From: Clostridium nigeriense
GTDB lineage: Bacteria; Bacillota; Clostridia; Clostridiales; Clostridiaceae
Assembly (NCBI RefSeq): GCF_900086595.1
Contig: NZ_LT575472.1
Span: forward strand, 634,579-698,578
DNA: 64,000 nucleotides
Reading direction: 5' to 3'
The translations under genes and the position numbers were made by a program. The notes below the pieces were generated by a model. The model saw nothing but the letters and a program-made list of their open reading frames with translations. It did not search any database and had not been told where the DNA came from. Shown here in pieces: positions 43,995-55,996 of this stretch. Each line of letters opens with the position of its first letter. The first letter of the stretch is position 1.

Positions 43995-44273
43995 TTATCC
44001 TATACTTTGAATAGCATATCTAGATACAGTTATTACTGTATTTTTAGCAATTTCAATTTCTACAGTTTCTTTTCCAGCAGATACTACCTTACCGTAAATT
44101 CCTCCACAGAACATAACCTTCATTCCAGACTTTAATTCCAGATGAACATCCTTAAGCTCAGAGGTTCTTTTTTTAATATTTTTAGCTGATATAAAAAGTA
44201 ATATTAAAGCAGCTATACCTACTAATATCCCAACAGTAATGCATGTCCATAAAACAACTTCCCAATTTATCAT
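43995..44273 (-). CDS. YajC-like small membrane protein in the PTS locus
   Basis: A 92-residue protein with one N-terminal transmembrane helix (about residues 6-29) and a small soluble domain with the YajC pattern LKSGMKVMFCGGIYGKVV, then ETVEIEIAKNTVITVSRYAI. YajC proper joins the SecDF translocase; this copy sits 2 bases after the PTS IIA gene instead of beside secDF. Such YajC-like genes recur next to mannose-family PTS genes in Firmicutes, so a PTS-related role is likely but unproved. Confidence 0.82.
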   Translation of the reverse strand: MINWEVVLWTCITVGILVGIAALILLFISAKNIKKRTSELKDVHLELKSGMKVMFCGGIYGKVVSAGKETVEIEIAKNTVITVSRYAIQSIG

Positions 44274-44275
44274 AA

Positions 44276-44707
44276 TTAAATACCGTCCTCAACTTCAATT
44301 TCTTCATGAACTAAAAAATCAAACTTTACAATTCCGTTTTTGCCTATTTCAATTGATGATTCAGTTAAAGAATTTAAATCATTTGAAAAATCTTTACTCA
44401 TAGAAATTTCAAGGATCATAGGCAAGTTTGTGCCAGAAACTACTTCCATTGGCTTTTCTATTTCAGTTTTAATTTCAACTAAGGTTTTAAAAGGTGATCC
44501 TCCTGCTAAATCGCTAAGTGCTAGGATGCTATCACAGTTATCTAAATTTTCTAATGAATTATAATATTTCTTTCTTAAGTCTTCTATAGAATCTGTTTCT
44601 TCAAAGTCAACATATTCTATATTATTAGATTCGCCTACAATTAGTTTTAAAGATGTGTGTAGTCCAGAAGCAAAGTTACCATGTCCACTAATTATTAATC
44701 CTATCAT
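44276..44707 (-). CDS. PTS mannose/GalNAc-family IIA component
   Basis: A 143-residue cytosolic phosphocarrier that takes phosphate from HPr on H9 (IISGHGNFASGL) and hands it to IIB. The LSDLAGGSPFKTL segment is typical of the family. I chose ATG 44707, which has GGGAG 8 bases before it; the upstream TTG at 44722 overlaps that site. It begins a short operon IIA-YajC divergent from nagA, separated from the matching IIB-IIC-IID by the AraC gene. Confidence 0.93.
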   Translation of the reverse strand: MIGLIISGHGNFASGLHTSLKLIVGESNNIEYVDFEETDSIEDLRKKYYNSLENLDNCDSILALSDLAGGSPFKTLVEIKTEIEKPMEVVSGTNLPMILEISMSKDFSNDLNSLTESSIEIGKNGIVKFDFLVHEEIEVEDGI

Positions 44708-44875
44708 TTTATCATCTCCCAAAATAGATTATACAATATTTGATAATTATAATTATAATACCCAGTAATTTAAATTCAATAATGGTGGTGAAATATATAA
44801 TATATAGATTAAAAAGTGCAAATATTAGATAAGGGAACTTGTGTATAATTATAGATAAATTGAAGGGGGGATAGT

Positions 44876-46015
44876 ATGCTGATACAAAGTAAAAAGGTGT
44901 GGATTGCCGATCAATTTGTTCCAGCTCAAATAGAAATTGATGATAATAAAATAGTTAATATTTATGAATATAATGAAATAAAAGATTTTTATGATTATGG
45001 CAGCAAGAGAATTTTGCCAGGATTTATTGATATTCATTGTCATGGGGCATATGGATTTGATACTAATGATTCAAATGAGCAGGGATTAAGAAATTGGACA
45101 AAAGCAATACCAAGTGAAGGGGTTACTTCCATATTGCCTACTACTATAACACAAAGTAAAGAAGTTCTTACTAAAGCTTTAAGTAATGTTGCAAAAGTTG
45201 TTGAAGAAGGTTATGAAGGTGCAGAAATATTGGGGATTCATTTTGAGGGACCGTATCTTGATATGGAGTATAAGGGAGCACAACCTGAAAAATACATAGT
45301 AAAGCCTACTATTAAAGAGTTTCAAAATTATCAAAAGATAGCAAAGGGTTTAATAAAGTATGTAACTTTGGCAACTGAGACAGATGAAGATTATTCACTT
45401 ACAGAGTATTTATTTAGTAATGATATAGTAGTGAGCATAGGACATTCAGCATCAACATATGAAGAGGCAATATTTGCTTTTGCACATGGGGCTAGATCAC
45501 AAACTCATGTATATAATGGTATGACGCCATTTAATCATAGAAAAAATGGATTGGTAGGAGCAGCACTAAGAATTAAAGGCATGTATGGCGAGATAATTTG
45601 CGATGGAAATCATTCCACTACTGCAGCTCTATATAATTTCTTTAATGCAAAGGGACCTGATTATGGAATTATGGTTACAGATTCTTTAATGGCAAAGGGG
45701 TACAAGCCAGGATCTAAATTTATTTTTGGTGGAAATGAAATAGAAATTTATGAAGATGGAAGTGCACATCTAGTAGAAACAAAAGGATTAGCTGGTTCTA
45801 CATTAAGGATGAATGAGGGACTTAGAATATTAGTTGAAGAAGCTATGGTACCTTTTAATTATGCTATTAATTCATGCACAATTAATCCAGCTAAGTGTTT
45901 AGGTATTGATAAACGAAAAGGAAGAATAGGCGTTGGATATGACAGTGACCTAGTGATACTTAATGATGATTATTCAGTACATCAAACATATTGTTTAGGA
46001 AAGGTGATGCTATAG
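44876..46015 (+). CDS. nagA: N-acetylglucosamine/galactosamine-6-phosphate deacetylase
   Basis: Removes acetate from GlcNAc-6-P or GalNAc-6-P. This 379-residue amidohydrolase-superfamily enzyme has the metal residues in DIHCHGAYGFDTND, the HFEGPYLD loop with its glutamate, SIGHSAST, QTHVYNGMTPFNHR and the catalytic aspartate in GIMVTDSLMA. The gene precedes agaS-kbaYZ, so GalNAc-6-P (AgaA activity) is the likely main substrate; nagA is used as the family name. The start follows AAGGGGGGA, with a -10 (GTGTATAAT) about 30 bases upstream. Confidence 0.9.
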   Translation: MLIQSKKVWIADQFVPAQIEIDDNKIVNIYEYNEIKDFYDYGSKRILPGFIDIHCHGAYGFDTNDSNEQGLRNWTKAIPSEGVTSILPTTITQSKEVLTKALSNVAKVVEEGYEGAEILGIHFEGPYLDMEYKGAQPEKYIVKPTIKEFQNYQKIAKGLIKYVTLATETDEDYSLTEYLFSNDIVVSIGHSASTYEEAIFAFAHGARSQTHVYNGMTPFNHRKNGLVGAALRIKGMYGEIICDGNHSTTAALYNFFNAKGPDYGIMVTDSLMAKGYKPGSKFIFGGNEIEIYEDGSAHLVETKGLAGSTLRMNEGLRILVEEAMVPFNYAINSCTINPAKCLGIDKRKGRIGVGYDSDLVILNDDYSVHQTYCLGKVML

Positions 46016-46542
46016 TGAAAAGGGAAAATTTAAATTTAGCTGGAAGCAACATATATTTAGATAGATATGGAGATAGAGTTTATTATAATGTTTTTAATAA
46101 AAATGGATACATTGTATCACAGCAAGCAGAGCAAAAGTTCAAGCTGTTTTATTACAGATATTCAACTATATTCATTGTTATGATTTTATTAGGAGATTAT
46201 TTTAATTCTTTTCAAAATACACTTTTAGTTGGTTTGGGAGCTGTAGTTTTAGTAGAACTATACTTTAGGTTCATTTTTTTAAAGAAGCTAAAGGTAATTA
46301 AAAACTTTAAAAGGGAACGTAAAACATCTAAATTAGAAAGCTTAATTAATAGTAAGGAAAAAGAAAAAACAATAATGAAAGCATGTGCTTATATTTTATT
46401 AAGTGTTCTTATTATTTTAAATGCAATACAACAAAATTTTGATGTATTATTTTTTGCTTTAAGCTTAGTAGGTTCATTATACAGCTTTTATATTGGAATC
46501 CTTAATATTATTGCTTTTAGCAAAATGAAAAAAATTAGTTAA
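46015..46542 (+). CDS. Membrane protein of unknown function in the amino-sugar operon
   Basis: A 175-residue protein with about four transmembrane helices in two pairs (about residues 42-60/67-85 and 122-139/144-163) joined by a very basic loop (FKRERKTSKLESLINSKEKEK). The GTG start overlaps the nagA stop codon (TAGTG), with GGTGAT at proper distance, so translation is coupled. No known domain is recognised. Its place between nagA and agaS suggests a role in amino-sugar use, but nothing in the sequence says what. Confidence 0.7.
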   Translation: MKRENLNLAGSNIYLDRYGDRVYYNVFNKNGYIVSQQAEQKFKLFYYRYSTIFIVMILLGDYFNSFQNTLLVGLGAVVLVELYFRFIFLKKLKVIKNFKRERKTSKLESLINSKEKEKTIMKACAYILLSVLIILNAIQQNFDVLFFALSLVGSLYSFYIGILNIIAFSKMKKIS

Positions 46543-46608
46543 TTTTAAAATTAATATAAATTAAACAAACTAGTGATTATAACATTAATTGTTAGAGGAG
46601 GTATTAAA

Positions 46609-47775
46609 ATGATTTTTGGAATGGAGCTTGATAAAATTAATGCCTTAGGAGCAACATATACTGCAACTGAAATAAGGCAACAACCAAAACTTTGGTTAGA
46701 AACTTACAATATAGTAAAGGATAATGAAATTTCTATAAAAGATTTTTTTAATAGAAGACTTAAGCCTAATACTAGAATAATACTAACAGGAGCTGGAACA
46801 TCAGATTATGTTGGTGATACTGTGTATCTTTATTTAGCAAAAAAATTGAAACTAAGAGTAGAAGCTATAGCTACTACTGATTTAGTATCAAATCCATATG
46901 AATTTATTGAAGAGGATACACCAACTATTTTAGTATCTTATGCTAGATCTGGAAATAGCCCAGAAAGTATTGGAGCATATGATATATTTGAAGAAAATAT
47001 TAAAGATATATCACAACTTGTTATTACCTGTAATAAAGATGGAAAGTTAGCTAAGAAAGCTAAAGAAAGTGATGATAATCTTTGCTTACTAATGCCTGAA
47101 CTTTCAAATGATAAGAGTTTTGCTATGACAAGCTCCTTTAGTTGTATGTTATTAGCAACATTATTAACTTTTGATATAGAAAATATAGAAGAAAATAAAA
47201 AATATGTAGATATAGTAGTTAATCAAGGTAATGAGATTTTAGACAATAAATGGAATGATGTAAAAGAATTAGTAGATATTGATGCAGAAAGAATTGTTTA
47301 TCTAGGATCTGGTCCATTAAAAGGATTAGCTCAAGAAATGGCTTTAAAGAATTTAGAACTTACTAGTGGGAAAAAAGTTACAGTATGTGAATCAGTTCTT
47401 GGTTTTAGACATGGTCCAAAATCAATAATTAATGATGAGACTTTAGTAATATTTATGAATTCAAATAATGAATATACTAATTTATACGATATGGATTTAA
47501 TAAGGGAAATTAGCGGAGATAATGGAAATCATAAATTAGCAGTAATTAGTTATAAAAAGAATGAAGAATTAAATAGTTTATGCACAAAATATATAGAAAT
47601 AGATGGACAAGTAATTCCTGAAATATTTACAGTGTTTAATTATATGTTATTTGGACAAATGTTTGGATTATTTAGTTCATTAAAACTAGGTATTTCACCA
47701 GATAATCCAAGACCAGATGGAACTGTAAATAGAGTTGTAAAAGGTGTAGTTATTCATAAATACAAAAATATTTAG
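46609..47775 (+). CDS. agaS: AgaS-family SIS-domain sugar isomerase/deaminase
   Basis: A 388-residue protein with two SIS domains (LTGAGTSDYVGD near residue 65 and YLGSGPLKGLAQEMALKNLELT near 235). SVLGFRHGPKS and the C-terminal GISPDNPRPDGTVNRVV are typical of AgaS. AgaS converts galactosamine-6-phosphate to tagatose-6-phosphate with release of ammonia. ATG 46609 follows AGAGGAGGT; the upstream ATG at 46573 lacks a site. It lies before kbaY and kbaZ, completing the route except for the 6-phosphate kinase. Confidence 0.92.
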   Translation: MIFGMELDKINALGATYTATEIRQQPKLWLETYNIVKDNEISIKDFFNRRLKPNTRIILTGAGTSDYVGDTVYLYLAKKLKLRVEAIATTDLVSNPYEFIEEDTPTILVSYARSGNSPESIGAYDIFEENIKDISQLVITCNKDGKLAKKAKESDDNLCLLMPELSNDKSFAMTSSFSCMLLATLLTFDIENIEENKKYVDIVVNQGNEILDNKWNDVKELVDIDAERIVYLGSGPLKGLAQEMALKNLELTSGKKVTVCESVLGFRHGPKSIINDETLVIFMNSNNEYTNLYDMDLIREISGDNGNHKLAVISYKKNEELNSLCTKYIEIDGQVIPEIFTVFNYMLFGQMFGLFSSLKLGISPDNPRPDGTVNRVVKGVVIHKYKNI

Positions 47776-47851
47776 AGACATGATTTAAAACTACATTTAT
47801 AAAGAAGTAATTACTAAAGATGATATAGATTAACTAGAAATTAAAATTTGA

Positions 47852-48724
<873 letters not shown>

Positions 48725-48837
48725 TAAGGCTTGAACAATATCATAATAAACAGGAGAGAAAATAATATAAGAGTGAAAACTTAAGTATTATTTTCTTTTC
48801 TTTTATATAAAAGAAAAAGATGAGAGGTAGGAGTTTT

Positions 48838-50151
48838 ATGAATCCAATAAGAAGTATGGTTAATAAATATAAAAGTGGGAAAAATGAGGGAGTGTTTTCA
48901 GTTTGTTGTTCTAATAGTTATGTAATTGAAGCAGCAATGGAAAAACTTTTAGATAAAGATATATTATTAGTAGTAGAAGCTACAGCTAATCAAGTAGATC
49001 AATTTGGTGGCTATACAGGAATGACTCCAAAGGATTATGTAAGCTATATATATAAACTAGCTGAAAAAGTATCATTTCCTAAGGAAAGAATAATACTAGG
49101 GGGAGACCATCTAGGACCTCTAACATGGAAGGATATTGACTCTGAACAAGCTATGGAAAATGCCAAAAATTTAATAAGAGAATATGTATTAGCAGGGTTC
49201 ACAAAGATTCATATTGATACTAGTATGCCTTTATTAGGAGATATTGAAGGGAATATTTTTGGAGATGAGTTAATAGCAATGAGAGCAGCGGAATTATGTA
49301 AAGTTGCAGAAGAAGCATATTTAACATTAAAGAAATTTAATAAAGATGCTGTACATCCTGTTTATATTATAGGAAGTGAAGTTCCTATTCCAGGTGGAGT
49401 TCAAGAAGAGGAGGAAGGTCTAACTGTAACTAAGAAAGAAGATTTTAAAAATACTGTAGATACTTTCAAAAAGACTTTTGAAGACTTTAATTTAAAAGAA
49501 GCATTTCAATACGTGGTAGGGGTTGTAGTACAACCTGGAGTTGAGTTTGGGAGTGGAGATATTTGGGATTATAACAGGGAAAAAGCAAGTGAGTTAAGTA
49601 ATGCTTTAGAAGAGTATCCTAATTTAGTATTTGAAGCTCATTCAACAGATTATCAAACTCCAGAAGCTTTGAGAGAAATGGTTGAAGATGGATTTGCTAT
49701 TTTAAAAGTTGGTCCAGCATTAACCTATGGTTTTAGAGAAGCTATATTTGCCTTAAATCATATAGAAAATGAAATATTAAAAGATAAAACAGACATAGAC
49801 TTATCTAAATTTATAGAAGTATTAGACTCTAATATGACAAAGGATCCTAAGGATTGGGCTAAGCATTATATAGGACCTGAGTCAAAGGTTAGAATAGAAA
49901 GAAAATATAGTTTATCTGATAGAGCTAGATATTATATGCCTAAGGAAGAAGTGAATTTAGCTTTAGAAAAGCTTATAGAAAATTTAAGTGATGTGGAAAT
50001 ACCAATTACTCTTATTAGCCAATTTATGCATGAGCAATATAAAAAAGTTAGAAAAGGAAAACTATTGCCTAAAGCTGAAGAATTATTAAAAGATAGAATA
50101 GGTGAGTATATAGATGACTATATTTATGCCGTAAAAGGAGAAATAAGTTAA
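48838..50151 (+). CDS. kbaZ: Tagatose-1,6-bisphosphate aldolase, KbaZ/GatZ subunit
   Basis: A 437-residue partner that stabilises and activates the class II aldolase KbaY. The family pattern is visible from the start: GVFSVCCSNSYVIEAAM, VEATANQVDQFGGYTGMTP, LGGDHLGPLTWKD and HIDTSMPLLGD. It was once proposed to be a tagatose-6-phosphate kinase, but family knowledge supports a non-catalytic chaperone-like role. ATG 48838 follows GTAGGAG; the earlier ATG at 48820 lacks a site. It ends the amino-sugar operon; no strong terminator is seen in the 186 bases after it. Confidence 0.9.
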   Translation: MNPIRSMVNKYKSGKNEGVFSVCCSNSYVIEAAMEKLLDKDILLVVEATANQVDQFGGYTGMTPKDYVSYIYKLAEKVSFPKERIILGGDHLGPLTWKDIDSEQAMENAKNLIREYVLAGFTKIHIDTSMPLLGDIEGNIFGDELIAMRAAELCKVAEEAYLTLKKFNKDAVHPVYIIGSEVPIPGGVQEEEEGLTVTKKEDFKNTVDTFKKTFEDFNLKEAFQYVVGVVVQPGVEFGSGDIWDYNREKASELSNALEEYPNLVFEAHSTDYQTPEALREMVEDGFAILKVGPALTYGFREAIFALNHIENEILKDKTDIDLSKFIEVLDSNMTKDPKDWAKHYIGPESKVRIERKYSLSDRARYYMPKEEVNLALEKLIENLSDVEIPITLISQFMHEQYKKVRKGKLLPKAEELLKDRIGEYIDDYIYAVKGEIS

Positions 50152-50337
50152 AAAATATAATAAAAACTCAAATTAAACATAGTAATATATCTTTTATAAG
50201 AAAAATTATCATTTTAATACAAAATTTATCAATTTTATAAAGTTGGAATATTCAGAAAATAATGTTTGGTATATATTAACTGATATAATAATCTTGGGGA
50301 GTATTGTTTTAAATTAATTATAAAGGAGGATTTTGGT

Positions 50338-51831
50338 ATGTTTCAATTTGAGACTCAGTTAAAAAAATTAAAGCATGATGTTTTAACAGAAGTTGCAAGG
50401 TTAGCTAAGGATGATAACTTGACTATTGAATCAATAGAAAGAATTCCTTATGAAATAATACAGGGGAATAAGGCTATGTACAGGTGCTGTGTCTATAAGG
50501 AGAGAGCTATAGTCTTAGAGAGAGCAAAGCTTGCAGCTGGGTATTTAGCAAATGGGGATAATATAGATGATGAATTTGTAGATATTAGAGAAGATGACCA
50601 AATTATTTATGTTATAGAGGCAGCATGTGATAGGTGTCCAATTAATAAATTTAGTGTTACAGACTCTTGTAGAAATTGTATAGCACATAAATGCCATGAA
50701 GTTTGTAATTTTGGAGCAATAACTTATGCAGGTGGAAGAGCTTATATTAATCAAGAACTGTGCAAGGAATGTGGAATGTGTAAAAATGCATGCCCATATA
50801 ATGCTATTGCAGAAGTAATGAGACCTTGTAAGAAAGTTTGTCCAACTGGAGCCTTAGACATAAATGAGAGTGATAGAAGAGCTATGATAAAGGAAGAGCT
50901 TTGTGTAAATTGTGGTAGTTGTATGAATGCATGCCCATTTGGAGCTATTTCGGATAAAAGTTTAATAGTACCAGTTGCAAAAAGATTAACAAGAGGCAGA
51001 AAAATGTATGCAATAGTTGCACCTGCTATTACAGGGCAATTTGGACCTAAAATAAGTTATGGACAAATAAAAAGTGCAATTAAAAAGCTAGGATTCTTAG
51101 ATATGTTAGAAGCTGCTTGTGGAGCTGATGCTGTTACCGTACATGAAAGTAATGAATTTTTAGAAAGAATGGAAAATGGGGATTTATATATGACAAACTC
51201 ATGTTGTCCAGGCTTCCTAAATTATATAGAAAAAACTATGCCTTCAGAAGTAAAAAGAGTTTCAGGAACTGTATCTCCAATGATAGCTACAGCTAGATAT
51301 ATTAAGCATGTGGATCCTGATGCAAAAGTAGTATTTATAGGACCATGTACTGCAAAGAAAAGTGAAGCTGCTAGAGAATCATTAAAGGGAGCAGTAGATT
51401 ACGTTTTAACTTTTGAAGAATTATTAGCATTATTTAGTGCCTTTAACGTTGATATAGAAACTTGCGAAGAAGATGTAGTTGATGATGCTTCAATTTTTGG
51501 AAGAGGATTCGGAGCTCATGGAGGATTAACTGCTGCTATTGAAAACTATATTAAAAGTCAAGGGTTAGAAGTTAAATTTAACCCAGTTAAGGTTTCTGGT
51601 GGAAGTGAAATAAAGAAGGCTATGACAATGGCTAAAATAGGTAGACTTCAAGGGAATTTCATCGAAGGCATGATGTGTGAAGGTGGATGTATAAATGGTG
51701 CAGGAACATTAGTTACTCCATTTAAATCTAAGCTAACATTTAATAAAATAAATGCCCAAGCTACTAAAAAGTCAGTTATAAGTAATGAAAAATTAAAAGA
51801 ATATGAAAATATAAACTTAGAAAGACATTAA
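50338..51831 (+). CDS. [FeFe]-hydrogenase with four N-terminal iron-sulfur clusters
   Basis: A 497-residue cytosolic hydrogenase. After an unusual cysteine-containing N-terminal region (about 1-100) come ferredoxin-type CxxCxxC...CP motifs (CKECGMCKNACP, CVNCGSCMNACP and irregular upstream clusters). The H-cluster domain follows, with L1 TNSCCPGF (about 282-289), L2 GPCTAKKSEA (about 333) and L3 EGMMCEGGCING (about 440). The APAITGQFG start of the catalytic domain and L3 lacking the GGGQP ending fit the clostridial group B enzymes. Electron partner is probably ferredoxin. It has an AAAGGAGG site, stands alone and ends with a terminator. No accessory hydE/F/G genes are nearby. Confidence 0.88.
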   Translation: MFQFETQLKKLKHDVLTEVARLAKDDNLTIESIERIPYEIIQGNKAMYRCCVYKERAIVLERAKLAAGYLANGDNIDDEFVDIREDDQIIYVIEAACDRCPINKFSVTDSCRNCIAHKCHEVCNFGAITYAGGRAYINQELCKECGMCKNACPYNAIAEVMRPCKKVCPTGALDINESDRRAMIKEELCVNCGSCMNACPFGAISDKSLIVPVAKRLTRGRKMYAIVAPAITGQFGPKISYGQIKSAIKKLGFLDMLEAACGADAVTVHESNEFLERMENGDLYMTNSCCPGFLNYIEKTMPSEVKRVSGTVSPMIATARYIKHVDPDAKVVFIGPCTAKKSEAARESLKGAVDYVLTFEELLALFSAFNVDIETCEEDVVDDASIFGRGFGAHGGLTAAIENYIKSQGLEVKFNPVKVSGGSEIKKAMTMAKIGRLQGNFIEGMMCEGGCINGAGTLVTPFKSKLTFNKINAQATKKSVISNEKLKEYENINLERH

Positions 51832-51836
51832 TAAAT

Positions 51837-51866
51837 AAAACTCAGCTACTGCTGAGTTTTATTTAT
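51837..51866 (+). terminator. Terminator after the hydrogenase gene
   Basis: AAAACTCAGC and GCTGAGTTTT form a 10-bp stem with a 4-base loop, then ATTTATAT. Confidence 0.85.
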
Positions 51867-51949
51867 ATATATTAAAGGAAATTACAAATATTTATTGAAT
51901 TAAAAATTGGTTAAGATATTAAATTTTAATTCATAGGGGGAAACGGGTT

Positions 51950-53233
51950 TTGGGAAGTAAAATAAGAAGCTTTTTTGAAAGGGAGATTAAAATAGAAATA
52001 TTAATAAATATTCTTTTATATTCTGTGATTATAATAATGCCTTTTATAGTTGTAAATGTGTCCTTTCCTAAGTATATGGTAGGTAAACAAATATATCTTT
52101 ATGCAGTTGGTTTATTATTAACATTAATAATAATATATTTAAGACCAAAAAAATTTAATAAAGAGGAAATAGTAGCTTTTATATTTTTATTTACAATTAT
52201 GATTCCAACAGTTTTTTCACCAGTAAGGGAAATTGCATTATGGGGAAGTCCAGAAAGAGGAGAAGGCTTAATAATATTTTTCATTTATATAATGTTATTT
52301 TTTTTATCTCATAGATATTTAATTGTTAATGAAAAACTATTAAATACAATTTTAATAGCAGCTTCAATAATGTCACTTTATAGTCTAATTCAATATTATG
52401 GTAATGATCCTATTCAAAAATGGATGCTTGGATATATAAATAATCCTTATTCAATTGGGCTAATTGGGAATAGAAATTTTTTATCATCATATTTATGTAT
52501 ATTTTTATTTATTAGTATGGCTATTTATATTTTTTATAGTAAGAAAAAGTATTTAATATATTCTTCAATTTTATTTGCAGGCTTAATATGCACATTTACT
52601 AGAAGTGGCTGGTTAGCTTTTTTAATTTATTCAATTTTAGGATTATTTTTCATAGTTAAGAATAAAAATAGGTTAAAGAAGGCTTTAATTTTATTTATGA
52701 TATTTTCATCTATATTCACCATATTAAATCTATCCAGTAATAATGAGGTTTCAAATAGAGCAATAAAAACTGTATATGTTGATGATATAAGTAAAGAATT
52801 AGTAGTTCAAGATAGTGGTAGAATAATTATTAGTAAAATTGTTCTAAAGGCCTTTTTAGATAATCCCTTTATGGGGTGGGGGCCAGATACATTAATGTAT
52901 AGGTTAAATGATGATTATAATGAACTACAAAATGAATATTTAAATTCTCATGGGGGATATATTGATAAAGCTCATAATGAATTTTTAGAATATGCAGTAT
53001 GTAATGGTGTTTTTAATTTATTAGCATATTTAGTTCTTATTGGATTAATAATATATAAACTAATTGGAGAGATTAATAATGATATATCTAAGGTTTTGTT
53101 ATTAACAATAATAGGATATTTAGTTCAGAGTTTATTTAATATAAGTGTTATAATGGTAGCACCATTATATTGGATATTACTAGGTTTGTCTTTACAAAAA
53201 AGTAAGTCTGAATTATTAATAACTAACATATAA
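51950..53233 (+). CDS. O-antigen ligase/polymerase-like membrane protein (Wzy_C family)
   Basis: A 427-residue protein with about eleven transmembrane helices. The extracytoplasmic loop of about 100 residues (about 260-350) carries GRIIISKIVLKAFLDNPFMG and DKAHNEFLEYAVCNGVFN, the Wzy_C pattern in which the histidine and an arginine are important for glycan ligation. In Gram-positives such proteins polymerise or attach surface polysaccharides or glycosylate pilins. The TTG start follows GGGGGAAACGGG. It is isolated from glycan genes, but a type IV pilus operon lies 3 kb away, so pilin glycosylation is one possibility. Confidence 0.8.
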   Translation: MGSKIRSFFEREIKIEILINILLYSVIIIMPFIVVNVSFPKYMVGKQIYLYAVGLLLTLIIIYLRPKKFNKEEIVAFIFLFTIMIPTVFSPVREIALWGSPERGEGLIIFFIYIMLFFLSHRYLIVNEKLLNTILIAASIMSLYSLIQYYGNDPIQKWMLGYINNPYSIGLIGNRNFLSSYLCIFLFISMAIYIFYSKKKYLIYSSILFAGLICTFTRSGWLAFLIYSILGLFFIVKNKNRLKKALILFMIFSSIFTILNLSSNNEVSNRAIKTVYVDDISKELVVQDSGRIIISKIVLKAFLDNPFMGWGPDTLMYRLNDDYNELQNEYLNSHGGYIDKAHNEFLEYAVCNGVFNLLAYLVLIGLIIYKLIGEINNDISKVLLLTIIGYLVQSLFNISVIMVAPLYWILLGLSLQKSKSELLITNI

Positions 53234-53381
53234 TAAAAGGGTGCTTAAAGATAAGAAAACCGTTATAAATATGAGGAATATCAAAATAATTTATGAAAAA
53301 TGGCAATATTTATTAATTTTAGGTCAAAAATATAAGGGAAACTATTTGAAAAAAGTATATTAAAAGATTATCATAAAGTTG

Positions 53382-53408
53382 TTAGCACTAATAAGTGGTG
53401 AGTGCTAA
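53382..53408. promoter_or_regulatory. CIRCE element (HrcA operator)
   Basis: TTAGCACTA, 9 bases, GAGTGCTAA: one mismatch from the CIRCE inverted repeat. It lies just downstream of a promoter (TTGAAA 53347, TATCAT 53369, 16-base spacer) and 47 bases before groES. Confidence 0.93.
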
Positions 53409-53430
53409 TATAGAAGGGTAATAAATTTAG

Positions 53431-55379
<1,949 letters not shown>

Positions 55380-55396
55380 AATATAATAAAAAAATA

Positions 55397-55431
55397 AAGG
55401 AGTTGTCTTTGACAACTCCTTATTTAGTTTT
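55397..55431 (+). terminator. Terminator after groEL
   Basis: AAGGAGTTGTC and GACAACTCCTT form an 11-bp stem with a 3-base loop, followed by ATTTAGTTTT. Confidence 0.88.
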
Positions 55432-55501
55432 GCTTAAATTATTGATATATTATAAAGTATCATCTATAATTATAAAATAATAAGTAAAGTAGGGTGATAT
55501 A

Positions 55502-55891
55502 GTGAAAAGTAGAAGTAAAAGAGAAAAAATAATTAAAATAAGAAAAATAATAATAACAACTTTAATTGTTATACTATCATCAACTTTAATTAATAGTTAT
55601 ATGGGATATAAAAAAACAAGTAAGAAAATAGAAGTTAAAAAATCAATTAGGGAATTAATATTAGTTCTTGAGTCTGCTAGAGTTAATGATGATATAGATT
55701 TTAGTGATATAGAAACAATCTCTGATATTAAAGTTAATGGTGGAGAAAAGTTAGAAGCTATAAATAAGTATAGTAATATAAATGATTTCAATAATATAGA
55801 AGCATTAACTATAGAGGATGCAAAAAAGATAATTAATGATGAAGAAGACTTTGAAGTAAACAATAAAGGGCAATTTGTTAAGCTAAAGTAA
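55502..55891 (+). CDS. Small membrane-anchored protein, unknown
   Basis: A 129-residue protein with a very basic N-terminus (KSRSKREKIIKIRK), one transmembrane helix (about residues 16-33) and an external Glu/Asp/Asn-rich domain. No known family is recognised. The GTG start lies 6 bases after AGGGTGAT. A terminator follows directly, so it is separate from the pilus operon downstream although it might share a role at the envelope. Confidence 0.65.
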   Translation: MKSRSKREKIIKIRKIIITTLIVILSSTLINSYMGYKKTSKKIEVKKSIRELILVLESARVNDDIDFSDIETISDIKVNGGEKLEAINKYSNINDFNNIEALTIEDAKKIINDEEDFEVNNKGQFVKLK

Positions 55892-55895
55892 TATA

Positions 55896-55930
55896 AAATG
55901 TATCGATAATTTTGTCGATACATTTTTTTG
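55896..55930 (+). terminator. Terminator before the pilus operon
   Basis: AAATGTATCGA and TCGATACATTT form an 11-bp stem, then TTTTTG. Confidence 0.88.
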
Positions 55931-55996
55931 TTATTTATAGAGGTAATAAAAATATTATGTAGAAATAGTTATATATTACAAAATAAGGAGGATTTT

